Origin: Alphaproteobacteria bacterium | GTDB lineage: Bacteria; Pseudomonadota; Alphaproteobacteria; UBA9655 | Reading direction: 5' to 3' | Assembly: GCA_019752515.1 (NCBI GenBank) | Contig: JAIEMB010000011.1 | Coordinates: 1 to 64,000, forward strand | DNA: 64,000 nucleotides | In this document: piece after piece, positions 53,953 to 63,208 of the stretch | Layout: each line of letters begins with the position of its first letter | Position numbering within the stretch: the first letter of the stretch is position 1 | Notes under the pieces: model-generated | Databases searched by the model: none | What the model saw: the letters and a program-made list of their open reading frames with translations, nothing else | What the model was told of the DNA's origin: nothing | Program-made: the position numbers and the translations under genes

Positions 53953-55130
53953 TAAATCGTCCTAAAATATGAGTTAACCGTTTCTATTACATTATCAACA
54001 TCTTTTTGTGTTAAATGAGATCCTAAAGGCAAGCGAAGGATTTGATCTGCAACTTCATCAGTTACTTTCATATGACTTCCAACCCTTCCAAATTTAAGAC
54101 CAGCAGGAGAACTATGTAAGGGAACATAATGGGAAGTGCACTGAATACCACAACTCTTGGCAAATTGAAGAAAATCATTCCGAATTTCAGATGTTCTTAC
54201 AATAAGATAATAAATATGTGCATTATGAATGCAATCAATAGGAACAAAAGGACGTCTGGCTAAATTAGCCTCTTCAAGCCACTTAAAAGCTTCATGATAC
54301 CTATCCCAAATTAAGATTCTTTCTTTATTAATATGTTCTATTTCTTCCAGCTGAGATAGAAGAAGGGCCGCTGTTAAATCACTAGGTAAATAAGAAGAAC
54401 CAATGTCTTGCCAAGTATACTTATCAACTTCTCCTCGGATAAATTGGCTTCGATTTGTTCCCTTCTCGCGGATAACTTCAGCACGTTCAACAAACCTGGG
54501 ATCATTGATAAGTAACGCTCCCCCCTCACCCGAAATGATATTCTTTGTTGCATGAAAGCTATAGGCCCCTAAATGACCTAGAGTGCCTAGCGATTTATTC
54601 TGAAAGGAACAACCTACTCCCTGAGCCGCATCTTCTATGACAAAAAGATTGTTTTTACTGGCTATTTGATTGATTTTTTCCATGTTTGCAGAAACGCCTG
54701 CATAATGAACGGCAAGTATAGCCTTGGTTTTTGGTGTTAGCGCTTTTTCTATAAGGTCTTCGTCCATGTTAAGTGTATCTTCACGAATATCAATGAAACA
54801 GGGCACCCCCCCTCTCAAGGCTACTGCATTCGCAGTAGAAGAAAAAGTATAAGAAGGCATAATAACTTCATCACCTTCTTTGAGATCAATAAGAAGAATC
54901 GCCATTTCCAAAGCGCCTGTGCAAGAATGAGTCAACAGAGCTTTATGGGTTCTGGTTAAATTTTCAATAAAATCATGACACTTACGAGTAAAATAGCCAT
55001 CGCCATGAAGATGATGTGTGTCTAAGGACTCTTTTAGATAATCTAGGGTTTTTTTAGAAATATAAGGTTTAACAAAAGGGGTAAATTCTTCTTGGTCTTT
55101 TAATTTAGTTAGGAGTGATGCGTTTTTCAT
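53952..55130 (-). CDS. dTDP-4-amino-4,6-dideoxygalactose transaminase (WecE/RffA-like)
   Basis: 392 aa from the ATG at 55130, which has GGGA upstream; an ATG nine codons earlier has none. DegT/DnrJ/EryC1 fold: HSCTGALEMAILLIDLKEGD, MPSYTFSSTANAVALRGG, VEDAAQGVG-type EDAAQGVG and SFHATKNI with the PLP Lys. These blocks are closer to WecE than to other DegT enzymes. It would aminate the RfbB product to dTDP-Fuc4N. Stop abuts rfbB. Confidence 0.85.
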   Translation of the reverse strand: MKNASLLTKLKDQEEFTPFVKPYISKKTLDYLKESLDTHHLHGDGYFTRKCHDFIENLTRTHKALLTHSCTGALEMAILLIDLKEGDEVIMPSYTFSSTANAVALRGGVPCFIDIREDTLNMDEDLIEKALTPKTKAILAVHYAGVSANMEKINQIASKNNLFVIEDAAQGVGCSFQNKSLGTLGHLGAYSFHATKNIISGEGGALLINDPRFVERAEVIREKGTNRSQFIRGEVDKYTWQDIGSSYLPSDLTAALLLSQLEEIEHINKERILIWDRYHEAFKWLEEANLARRPFVPIDCIHNAHIYYLIVRTSEIRNDFLQFAKSCGIQCTSHYVPLHSSPAGLKFGRVGSHMKVTDEVADQILRLPLGSHLTQKDVDNVIETVNSYFRTI

Positions 55131-55222
55131 GACTAATCCCAAGCCTTTAGAGTTCATCTATGTCTATTTTTTTTAAAGTAAAAAGTCAACTTAAAAGAGT
55201 ACTTTCATTAATTAAATAGACA

Positions 55223-55654
55223 TTAATTTGAAGAATTCTTAAAAATTCTTTTAGATAGAATAAAACTCAAAGCGGCTGACAAAAATGTTGTAATAATGAC
55301 GCCAATACGAGGATTCATGCTTATAGTACTTACGAGGAAAATGAGCCCATAATATGCAATGAAACAGTTAAATAAATATAATAAAATATATTTTAAACCA
55401 TGCTTGTAATTTATATTTGAATTATTAAAAACCAGAATAGCATTTGAATAAAATGTAAGAAAAAATCCGATCGCATAGACAAAAAGAGCGGATAACTTAT
55501 AATTCATAAAAAACAAGAGGAGTTGGTATGTTACTATTGCAGTTACATTACAAAGAAGGCTCCAAATTATAAATCTTATCATTTCTTCAGATATATTTCT
55601 TGAAAGGATTTCAGGCATATATTTCTTTAAAATATTGTAAATAAGTGAAGACAT
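55223..55654 (-). CDS. GtrA-like membrane protein
   Basis: 143 aa, four membrane helices. IRFIIWSLLCNVTAIVTYQLLLFF and GFFLTFYSNAILVFNNSN resemble GtrA, a putative flippase for lipid-linked sugars. Very AT-rich. First gene of the island; a GtrB-like partner is at its other end. Confidence 0.75.
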   Translation of the reverse strand: MSSLIYNILKKYMPEILSRNISEEMIRFIIWSLLCNVTAIVTYQLLLFFMNYKLSALFVYAIGFFLTFYSNAILVFNNSNINYKHGLKYILLYLFNCFIAYYGLIFLVSTISMNPRIGVIITTFLSAALSFILSKRIFKNSSN

Positions 55655-55822
55655 AAAAATAAACTTTCTTAAAGTAAAAAAATATTGATTGTTTCAATAG
55701 GTTATTATATGAGTAAGGTTGTAGAATCAACTCTTATCTAAATAATGAATCTTTCTTGACACTTAACTGAAGTGTGGGATTATCATAGCTCATCATTTTA
55801 AAGTTTGTAGGACAATTAAAAA

Positions 55823-57208
55823 GTGGAAAAAATCGCTTTCAATCCAAGTATTCTTAAAGAATATGATATCCGTGGTATTGTTGATCAAACTCTTTTTGAG
55901 AAAGATGCTTACTGGATTGGCAGGTGTTTTGGTCACCTTACACGGGAATCCGGTGGTTCAGCTATAGCTGTAGGAGAGGACGTTAGAGTTAGTTCCCCAC
56001 AGTTATCATCGGCCTTGATCCAAGGCCTTTGTGAGGCAGGACTAGATGTATATTCTTTAGGAGTTGTCCCAACACCTATGCTTTATTTTGCTGAATATAC
56101 CCTTCCTGTGCAGAGTGCTGTTATGGTTACAGGCTCTCATAACCCCCCGGCTCACAATGGGTTTAAAATGAGCTTTCAGCGCAAGCCTTTTTTTGGGAAG
56201 GATATTCAATTTTTTTCTGATTTGATCCAAAAAAAGCTTTGTGAAGGGAAGGGGAGTATTTATGAAACAAACCTTATGTCTCAATACATAGAGCGTATTT
56301 TTCAAGGGTTAAATTTTGAACGAGAGCTTACGGTTGCATGGGATCCTTGTCATGGTGCAACAGTCGATGTTCTCAATAACATTATTCAAAAACTTCCAGG
56401 AAAACATGTTCTGTTGAATGCAAAAATGGATGGGACCTTCCCCTCCCATCCCCCCGATCCTTCTGACCCAAAAAATCTCGTCCAACTTCAAGAAGCTGTT
56501 CTTACAAATAAGTGTGATCTTGGAATTGCCTTTGATGGAGATGGAGACCGTCTTGCAGCTATCGATGGGCAAGGTAACATTTTATGGGGTGACCAATTAT
56601 TACTTTTATTTGCTTGTGATCTTATGAAGCGTGAACCCCACGCCTCAATCATCGCAGATATTAAAACAAGCCAAGGATTTTTTGATAAAATTAAAAGCTT
56701 AGGCGGAAATGCCTTAATGTGGAAAACGGGGCATTCTCACATCAAAGCTAAGATGGCAGAGTCTGGCGCTTTGCTTGCAGGAGAAGTGAGCGGACATTTC
56801 TTTTTCAAAGAAAATTATTATGGATTTGATGATGGCATTTATGCAGCCCTTCGTCTTGTTCACTATTTATGTCATTCTTCAGAAAGTCTTGCAGAGATTT
56901 ATGAAGACTTTCCTCTTCTTTACTCTACGCCTGAACTTCGTATTTCTTGCCCATCCGAGAGAAAATTTGAAATCCCAAATAATATAAAATCTCGCTTATT
57001 GTCCCAAGGTTATTCTTTCAATGATATTGATGGTATTCGTGTTCAACTTGATGAAGGTTGGTGGTTATTAAGGGCCTCTAATACACAAGATGTTCTGGTG
57101 GCTCGGTGTGAGTCTTATACCAAACAAGGATTAGAAAATGTATCGCAGCATTTTAAAGATGAACTGAAGCATGAAAATGTTGAAATTTCTTTAGAAGGTA
57201 ATGCATAG
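55823..57208 (+). CDS. Phosphomannomutase/phosphoglucomutase
   Basis: 461 aa, GTG start with AGGA upstream. EYDIRGIVDQTL, phospho-Ser loop VTGSHNPPAHNGFK, metal loop AFDGDGDRLAAID, sugar loop GEVSGHFFFKE and phosphate-binding RASNTQDVLVARCE. AlgC-like enzyme interconverting hexose 1- and 6-phosphates. It supplies glucose-1-phosphate to RfbA and is divergent from the island. Confidence 0.93.
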   Translation: MEKIAFNPSILKEYDIRGIVDQTLFEKDAYWIGRCFGHLTRESGGSAIAVGEDVRVSSPQLSSALIQGLCEAGLDVYSLGVVPTPMLYFAEYTLPVQSAVMVTGSHNPPAHNGFKMSFQRKPFFGKDIQFFSDLIQKKLCEGKGSIYETNLMSQYIERIFQGLNFERELTVAWDPCHGATVDVLNNIIQKLPGKHVLLNAKMDGTFPSHPPDPSDPKNLVQLQEAVLTNKCDLGIAFDGDGDRLAAIDGQGNILWGDQLLLLFACDLMKREPHASIIADIKTSQGFFDKIKSLGGNALMWKTGHSHIKAKMAESGALLAGEVSGHFFFKENYYGFDDGIYAALRLVHYLCHSSESLAEIYEDFPLLYSTPELRISCPSERKFEIPNNIKSRLLSQGYSFNDIDGIRVQLDEGWWLLRASNTQDVLVARCESYTKQGLENVSQHFKDELKHENVEISLEGNA

Positions 57209-57235
57209 CGAAAAGCCTTATCACAAAAAGGATAG

Positions 57236-57252
57236 ATTGAGAAAGTCTCAAT
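57236..57252 (+). terminator. Possible terminator after the phosphohexomutase gene
   Basis: Stem ATTGAGA-AAG-TCTCAAT (7 bp, perfect) followed after ~13 nt by a T7 run. Lies between two convergent genes. Confidence 0.4.
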
Positions 57253-57299
57253 GAAAATCTAATTTTTTTATGAACAATTGAGGCTATTTACAACAAAAC

Positions 57300-58205
57300 T
57301 TATCTCCCCTCCATACTGTGCTCCCCTAAAACATCTTCGATTATGCGCAACTGCTCTAGAGATTTAGGATTTGTCTTGTCTGTCTGCTCAGAAAGTTCAT
57401 AAAGTGCTTTCCATAAAGCCCAGCCGCGGGCGCGGGCCCATGTCTCGGAATCAAGTCTAAAGCCGTTTCTAAAGGCCTGTCTGCTTTTATTCTTAAAGAA
57501 GGTCCAGGCGATGGTAAGGTCGCAAGCAGGATCTCCAATACCCATGCATCCAAAATCAATGATCGCACTTAGTTTATTATCTTTCACGAGCATATTTCCA
57601 CTTGCCACGTCACCATGCACCCATACGTGCTCTTGTTCCCACTTCGATCTTATAGCTCTTTCCCAAAGAGAGGTCGCTTTCTCAGAGTCAATGAGAAGCG
57701 CGAGTTTTGTGATAAGCGACCTTGTCTCCGCGTCATACACGGATGTATGAGCTGCACGCCACCAATTATGAAGTCCTGGAGTCGGAGCGCCGGCAGCGTC
57801 AAACTTATGCAATTCAGCTAAAAATTGCGCAAGCTGCAATGCAATCACTTCTAGGTTCTCCTCCTCCAAGTCTATAGAATTAGCACTTGTGCCCTCTAAC
57901 CATTTATAGACTGACCAATGCCATGGATAGTCTTTGGAGGGCTCACCCATCGCAAGAGGTTGAGGGATAGGAAGAGGCAAATGTGGGGCAAGCAAGGGCA
58001 GCCATTGATGCTCTTTGAGAACCTGCCTAACATATCTCTCAGCACTTGGCATCCTTATGGACATGTCATGCCCCAAATGGAACGTTCGATTATCAACACC
58101 CCCATTCTCGACAGCGTTAATGGGTAAATGCGCCCAGGCGGAAAATTGCTCTTGTATGAGCTGACGCGCTAAGCTTTCTGTGATTGTAAGTGGTGTTATA
58201 GTCAT
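57300..58205 (-). CDS. Aminoglycoside phosphotransferase-family kinase
   Basis: 301 aa from the ATG at 58205 (a TTG five codons upstream is possible). Kinase-like fold: GGVDNRTFHLG with SIRMPS as ATP-binding part, catalytic HGDVASGNMLV and metal-binding IIDFGCMGIGDPACDLTIAW. Resembles APH-like small-molecule kinases; no resistance phenotype should be assumed. It stands alone and looks richer in GC than its neighbours, so horizontal gain is possible. Confidence 0.85.
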   Translation of the reverse strand: MTITPLTITESLARQLIQEQFSAWAHLPINAVENGGVDNRTFHLGHDMSIRMPSAERYVRQVLKEHQWLPLLAPHLPLPIPQPLAMGEPSKDYPWHWSVYKWLEGTSANSIDLEEENLEVIALQLAQFLAELHKFDAAGAPTPGLHNWWRAAHTSVYDAETRSLITKLALLIDSEKATSLWERAIRSKWEQEHVWVHGDVASGNMLVKDNKLSAIIDFGCMGIGDPACDLTIAWTFFKNKSRQAFRNGFRLDSETWARARGWALWKALYELSEQTDKTNPKSLEQLRIIEDVLGEHSMEGR

Positions 58206-58381
58206 GCTCGTTTTTTTCAATGTTCTCTTGCAACCCCTCGGGGTTTTGCAAGTCTGTTTTCTAAGGTTCTAGAAAATTTAACTTTGAATCTCCTGCCATC
58301 TATTTCTCACTAACACACGTGGCGTCGTTCCAATTATGTGTCCCATGAAGAGAAAAAGCCAATCTAAAAATCCTTGAAAAA

Positions 58382-58473
58382 TGGCGGATGGGGTGGGATT
58401 CGAACCCACGAGACGCTTGCACGTCTGCCGGTTTTCAAGACCGGTGCCTTCAACCGCTCGGCCACCCATCCGC
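58382..58473 (-). tRNA. tRNA-Ser(TGA)
   Basis: Minus strand: acceptor GCGGATG pairs with CATCCGC, then G and encoded CCA. Anticodon stem CCGGT/ACCGG with loop CTTGAAA, anticodon TGA. Long variable arm and GTGGG-TTCGAAT-CCCAC T arm. Confidence 0.96.
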
Positions 58474-58610
58474 ATTCTTCACCAAGTATAGAAATGTGAA
58501 TCAAGCGTCAAGGGCCTTCTCATCGCTTTACTTTTGAAGCGGATTCAGTAAATTATCACCTTCCAAGTCTTTTATTTACAACCCTCATAAAATATATAAT
58601 ATAAGGATAG

Positions 58611-59582
58611 ATGGTTAAAAATAGAAAAAGATACAGAAATCTAGCGTTCCTTCTCTTTATCTATTCCATAATTCATAGTGCTTGTGCGGTGTCCCCCCTT
58701 CGTTTCGTAGGGTCATCTGCTGTTTTTCCATTTGCCGCAACTGTTGCCGAACACTTTCATTATAAAACCCATGAACCAACTCCCCTTATTGAAGCAACAG
58801 GTACAGGAGCCGGAATTAAGCTTTTCTGTAAAGATCCTGGTGGCCCTGATGGGGTAATGACCTCCCGGCCTTTAACGGAAAGTGAGCAAAAAAAATGTCA
58901 AGAAAATGGTGTTGTTTTTAAAGAATTTAAACTTGGTCAAGATGGACTTGTCTTCATACAAAACAACCAAGAAGAGCTTTTTTCCCTCTCCCTTAAAAAC
59001 CTTGATCATGCTCTTCACGAAAAAATTTTATATCAAGAAAAATGTATTGAAAATCCTTATAAAAATTGGAGAGATATTCAAGACGACTTCCCCCCTTATC
59101 CTATCCAAATATTAGGACCTGCACCTACATCGGGTACGTATGATGTTTTAATTGAAAAAATTATGGGTTCCTGTGGCCCCTCCCTGAGGAGAGATGGTGC
59201 TTATATTGAAGCTCCTGCTAATGAAAATTTAATTGTTCAAAAAGCTCTCCTTGCTCCTCATATAATTGGTGTTGTCACCTTTAGCTTTTATGACCAAAAT
59301 AGAAACCGTCTTCACGCCTTTTCAGTTGGTGATGTTTTCCCCTCTTTTGAATCCATCCAAGACGGAACTTATCCTTTGAGCAGACCTCTTTATCTTTATA
59401 TTAAAGCGAATAATTTAAAGAATGATTCCACACGTCTAGCTTACCTCATAGAATTCACATCCCCTGCTGCTATTGGTGAGAAAGGATACTTGAATGAAAA
59501 GGGTTTGATTCCCCTCACACAACAAGAACAAAAAGAACTTAATAATAGGATCCAAGTTCTTAAAAAAGGAGAAGAGTTGTGA
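58611..59582 (+). CDS. pstS: Phosphate ABC transporter, substrate-binding protein
   Basis: 323 aa. Signal peptide (LAFLLFIYSIIHSACAV), then LRFVGSSAVFPFAATVAEHF with the phosphate-binding Ser region, IEATGTGAGIKLFC and GPAPTSGTYDVLIE. Binds phosphate in the periplasm. AAGGA precedes the ATG. I found no clear Pho box upstream. First gene of the pst operon; overlaps pstC. Confidence 0.9.
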   Translation: MVKNRKRYRNLAFLLFIYSIIHSACAVSPLRFVGSSAVFPFAATVAEHFHYKTHEPTPLIEATGTGAGIKLFCKDPGGPDGVMTSRPLTESEQKKCQENGVVFKEFKLGQDGLVFIQNNQEELFSLSLKNLDHALHEKILYQEKCIENPYKNWRDIQDDFPPYPIQILGPAPTSGTYDVLIEKIMGSCGPSLRRDGAYIEAPANENLIVQKALLAPHIIGVVTFSFYDQNRNRLHAFSVGDVFPSFESIQDGTYPLSRPLYLYIKANNLKNDSTRLAYLIEFTSPAAIGEKGYLNEKGLIPLTQQEQKELNNRIQVLKKGEEL

Positions 59583-60484
59583 GATCTCTTTTTCTCGAAC
59601 GGATCGTGCATATTTTCCTTCTTATTTGTGCACTTGCAGCTATCATTGTCACAATTGGAATTGTTGTTTCTTTAATTGGAGAAGCTTTTCGTTTTTTTGC
59701 ACGCGTCTCTATCTTTGACTTTCTTTTCGGTCTTACGTGGGCGCCTCATACTCTTTCAACAGGGGAAGCGAAAGGATTTGGAATTATACCGCTTTTCATA
59801 GGTACAGCACTTATTACCCTTATTGCTATGATTGTAGCTGTTCCGTGTGGTACCTTGGTTGCTATCTACCTATCCGAATATGCATCATCTTCTACACGCC
59901 AAATCCTTAAACCTCTTCTTGAAACCTTAGCTGGTATTCCTACTCTCGTTTATGGATTTTTTGCAGCAACGACTCTTGCACCTTTTCTAAAAAATTTTGC
60001 AGAGTTTTTTCATATTTCCCTCTCAAGTGAAAGCGCTCTTAATGCTGGTCTTGTTATGGGAATTATGATTTTACCCTATATGTCCTCTCTTGCTGAAGAT
60101 GCCCTTCATCACTTACCATTCAATTTGCGAGAAGGATCGATGGGTTTGGGAGCGACATCTTCAGAAACAATTCTCAGGGTTTTGCTTCCTGCAGCCTTCC
60201 CAAATCTTATGGCTGCTTTTTTGCTCTCCCTTTCCCGTGCCATTGGAGAGACAATGATTGTTGTTATGGCCGCAGGTCTTTCTGCAAACCTAACGTTCAA
60301 TCCCCTATCAGCGGTCACAACAGTTACGGTTCAAATTGTTAATCTTTTGACGGGAGATCAAGAGTTTGATAACGCTAAAACCCTTGCCGCATTTGGATTG
60401 GGATTTGTTTTGTTTATTCTTACTCTTTTCTTAAATATACTCGCCCTATATGGCATAAAAAGATACAAGAGGATTTATGGATAA
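59579..60484 (+). CDS. pstC: Phosphate ABC transporter, permease
   Basis: 301 aa, GTG start with AGGAG. About six membrane helices; LAGIPTLVYGFFAATTLAPF and the EAA-like loop LREGSMGLGATSSETILRVLLPAAFPN. Inner-membrane channel half. Confidence 0.92.
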   Translation: MRSLFLERIVHIFLLICALAAIIVTIGIVVSLIGEAFRFFARVSIFDFLFGLTWAPHTLSTGEAKGFGIIPLFIGTALITLIAMIVAVPCGTLVAIYLSEYASSSTRQILKPLLETLAGIPTLVYGFFAATTLAPFLKNFAEFFHISLSSESALNAGLVMGIMILPYMSSLAEDALHHLPFNLREGSMGLGATSSETILRVLLPAAFPNLMAAFLLSLSRAIGETMIVVMAAGLSANLTFNPLSAVTTVTVQIVNLLTGDQEFDNAKTLAAFGLGFVLFILTLFLNILALYGIKRYKRIYG

Positions 60485-60713
60485 AAAGTTACCCCACAAA
60501 ATAAAGAATGACGATGAAGTCCATATAAAGGTTGAAAGTTGGCAGTGGGAAACGCCATCACGTCGTCTAACCTGGAAACACTGGCTTGCAATTGCCCTTC
60601 TCCTTGCGGTTGGAATTTTGTTTGCGTTTGGTTTCTTAATTATCGCGAGTGTTCTTTTAATTATTGGCATTATCATTAATATTTTTTTATTTCTTCTTAG
60701 GAAGATTTCATGA
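60477..60713 (+). CDS. Small membrane protein inside the pst operon
   Basis: 78 aa. A charged N-terminal ~35 residues (KVESWQWETPSRRLTWKHW) followed by one or two hydrophobic segments (LAIALLLAVGILFAFGFLII, VLLIIGIIINIFLFLL). Overlaps pstC by 8 bp and pstA by 4 bp, so it is translated with them. AGAGG precedes the ATG. No family recognised. Confidence 0.7.
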   Translation: MDKKLPHKIKNDDEVHIKVESWQWETPSRRLTWKHWLAIALLLAVGILFAFGFLIIASVLLIIGIIINIFLFLLRKIS

Positions 60714-61762
60714 TTCCTTCTCTAAAAATGCGTCATTTGAAAGAACGTTGGTTCAAGCGTGCAGGATTGATAAGTCTTTGCTTTGCCCTTCTTTTTTTAG
60801 GGTGTGTTCTTGCGGATATTATTTATAAAGGGTACCCCGCCTTTTTTCGTACGGAAATTGCATCAAACGTAGGATATTCCCTTTTCTTAAACCCCCATGC
60901 TTCATATCACACGGAAAAGCCGTGGGTTGTGGCTTCAGACGATGTTGATCTCTATTTTAAGAGCGGCCATAAGGGCAAGCTTACTCCAAAACAAATTCAG
61001 ATGATCAAAGAATTAGAGAGGCAAAACCAAATCCGCCTTTCCTTCAATACAAACTTTTTTTTAGCTTCTGATTCTCGAGAACCCGAACTTGCTGGAATTT
61101 GGGGAGGGATTATTGGATCCTTTCTAACCCTTCTTATCACCTTTATAACAGCCTTTCCCTTAGGCGTCGGTACAGCCCTCTATTTAGAAGAGTTTGCTCC
61201 TCGTAATCGCCTAACTCACTGGGTTGAAGCTAACATTAATAATTTAGCCGCTGTTCCTTCTATTTTATTTGGTCTTTTAGGGCTTGTTTTTTTTATTCAT
61301 TTTATGGGGCTTCCTAGGCCATCTGCCCTCGTAGGTGGACTCACCTTAGGGCTTATGAGCTTACCTGTCATTGTTGTCACAACAAGGGTTGCTCTTTCCT
61401 CAGTTCAACAAACATTAAAGGAAGCCGCATTAGGTTTGGGAGCTACCCATCTTCAAGTCCTCTTTCACCATGTGATACCAGCTGCTCTTCCAGGTATAAT
61501 GACAGGGGTGATTCTAAGCTTAGCAAGGGCTCTTGGGGAAACAGCTCCTTTGCTTATGATTGGCATGGTTGCCTTTATTGCAACACCCCCATCAGGTATT
61601 CTCGACCCCACAACCGTCCTTCCTGTTCAAATTTTTAATTGGTCTCGAAGTCCGGAATTGGGTTTTGTGGAAAATACATCAGGTGCTATTTTAATTTTGC
61701 TCGTAATGTTAATGCTTTTAAATTGTATCGCTGTTTTCATTAGGAAGAGGTTTGAAACCTAA
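60710..61762 (+). CDS. pstA: Phosphate ABC transporter, permease
   Basis: 350 aa. N-terminal DUF3333-like extension with one membrane helix and a ~90-residue insert ([20 protein letters not shown]), then the permease core: [21 protein letters not shown] and [28 protein letters not shown]. Longer than the E. coli form, as usual in alphaproteobacteria. Confidence 0.92.
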   Translation: MIPSLKMRHLKERWFKRAGLISLCFALLFLGCVLADIIYKGYPAFFRTEIASNVGYSLFLNPHASYHTEKPWVVASDDVDLYFKSGHKGKLTPKQIQMIKELERQNQIRLSFNTNFFLASDSREPELAGIWGGIIGSFLTLLITFITAFPLGVGTALYLEEFAPRNRLTHWVEANINNLAAVPSILFGLLGLVFFIHFMGLPRPSALVGGLTLGLMSLPVIVVTTRVALSSVQQTLKEAALGLGATHLQVLFHHVIPAALPGIMTGVILSLARALGETAPLLMIGMVAFIATPPSGILDPTTVLPVQIFNWSRSPELGFVENTSGAILILLVMLMLLNCIAVFIRKRFET

Positions 61763-61763
61763 T

Positions 61764-62522
61764 ATGGCTCCTAAAATAAATATTAAACAGTTGAATCTTT
61801 TTTATGGGGATAAACAAGCTCTTTTTAATGTGAGTTTGACTCTCCCAGCCTTTCAAACAACGGCTTTAATCGGTCCTTCAGGATGTGGAAAAAGTTCTTT
61901 TTTAAGGTGTCTCAACCGAATGAATGACATCATTCCTAATATCCACCTCGAAGGACAGGTTTTATTAGAAGGTCAGGATATTTACGCACCTTCTGTGGAT
62001 GTTGTCGCTCTCAGAACACGTGTCGGAATGGTTTTTCAAAAACCCAACCCTTTTCCTCGCTCAATTTACGAAAATGTGGCCTATGGTCCTCGTATTCATT
62101 CCCTTTTCAAAACGAAAGCACAGCTAGATAATATCGTTGAAAACAGCCTGATTCGAGCTGGGTTATGGGGGGAAGTTAAGGACCGACTTTCCCAACCGGC
62201 TACGCGCCTTTCTGGAGGCCAACAGCAAAGACTGTGTATAGCCCGCGCTATTGCTGTGAACCCTGAAGTTATTCTTATGGATGAACCGTGTTCCGCTCTT
62301 GATCCTATTGCCACCGCAAAAGTAGAAGAGTTAATCGATGAGTTGCGTGAAAAATTTACAATTGTTATTGTAACGCACAATTTACAACAAGCTGCTCGTG
62401 TTTCTCAACAAACTGCCTTCTTTCACAGCGGTTACCTCGTGGAAGCTGGCGAGACAGGAGCTCTCTTTACCATGCCGGAAGATGAACGCACACAAGGGTA
62501 TATTACAGGACGATACGGATGA
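61764..62522 (+). CDS. pstB: Phosphate ABC transporter, ATP-binding protein
   Basis: 252 aa from the ATG at 61764, one base after the pstA stop. Walker [10 protein letters not shown] (37-45), [20 protein letters not shown] typical of PstB, signature [16 protein letters not shown], Walker [14 protein letters not shown], switch [10 protein letters not shown]. Confidence 0.96.
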   Translation: MAPKINIKQLNLFYGDKQALFNVSLTLPAFQTTALIGPSGCGKSSFLRCLNRMNDIIPNIHLEGQVLLEGQDIYAPSVDVVALRTRVGMVFQKPNPFPRSIYENVAYGPRIHSLFKTKAQLDNIVENSLIRAGLWGEVKDRLSQPATRLSGGQQQRLCIARAIAVNPEVILMDEPCSALDPIATAKVEELIDELREKFTIVIVTHNLQQAARVSQQTAFFHSGYLVEAGETGALFTMPEDERTQGYITGRYG

Positions 62523-63208
62523 GCGAACATATTGTTAAAGCCTATGATGAAGATCTTAAAACGCTTCATGCACTTATTCAGCATATGGGAGACCTTACGA
62601 TAGAGCAAATTAAGAAGGCCACCCAATCTATCTTAAAACGCGATAAAAAACTTGCACACGAAGTTATTGATGAAGATTATAAAATTGATCTTCTCGAAAT
62701 AAAAGTAGATGAACTTGCCGTCAGAATTCTTGCCCTCCGCCAACCCGTTGCCTCTGACCTCCGCACAGTGGTAGCAGCTCTTAAAATTTCAAATCAAGTT
62801 GAACGTATTGCGGATTATGCAAGCAATATAGCTAAACGTGCCCTTCTGCTGAATGAGATACCCCCTTTTCCTGCTGTGAATGGGCTCTCAACTCTTGTCA
62901 AAATCCCAAAGAGAATGCTTGAGCGTGCCCTTTCTGCATTTGCCACAAATGATGTTAGTTTAGCCCTTCATGTCTGGCATATGGATTATGAAGTTGATGA
63001 ACAATATAATGCTTACCTACGCGAACTGTTTGATGGAATGATTGCGGACTCCAATAATATTAGTGCCTGCACACATCTTTTGTTCGCTGCTAAGAATATT
63101 GAACGCATTGGTGACCAATCAACAAATATTGCAGAAGCTGTCTATACCATGGTTACGGGTAAACCTTTTAAAGAAAATGATAAATTAAGAAATGAAGATG
63201 AAGTCTGA
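62519..63208 (+). CDS. phoU: Phosphate transport regulator PhoU
   Basis: 229 aa. Two three-helix PhoU repeats, each with the metal-binding E/D-x3-D pattern: [13 protein letters not shown] and [17 protein letters not shown]. Modulates PstSCAB and, where present, PhoR. No phoBR in the window. Overlaps pstB by ATGA. Confidence 0.94.
   Translation: MSEHIVKAYDEDLKTLHALIQHMGDLTIEQIKKATQSILKRDKKLAHEVIDEDYKIDLLEIKVDELAVRILALRQPVASDLRTVVAALKISNQVERIADYASNIAKRALLLNEIPPFPAVNGLSTLVKIPKRMLERALSAFATNDVSLALHVWHMDYEVDEQYNAYLRELFDGMIADSNNISACTHLLFAAKNIERIGDQSTNIAEAVYTMVTGKPFKENDKLRNEDEV

Noticed and set aside
58500-58610. Pho box upstream of pstS
   Set aside because: No CTGTCAT-type direct repeat could be seen.
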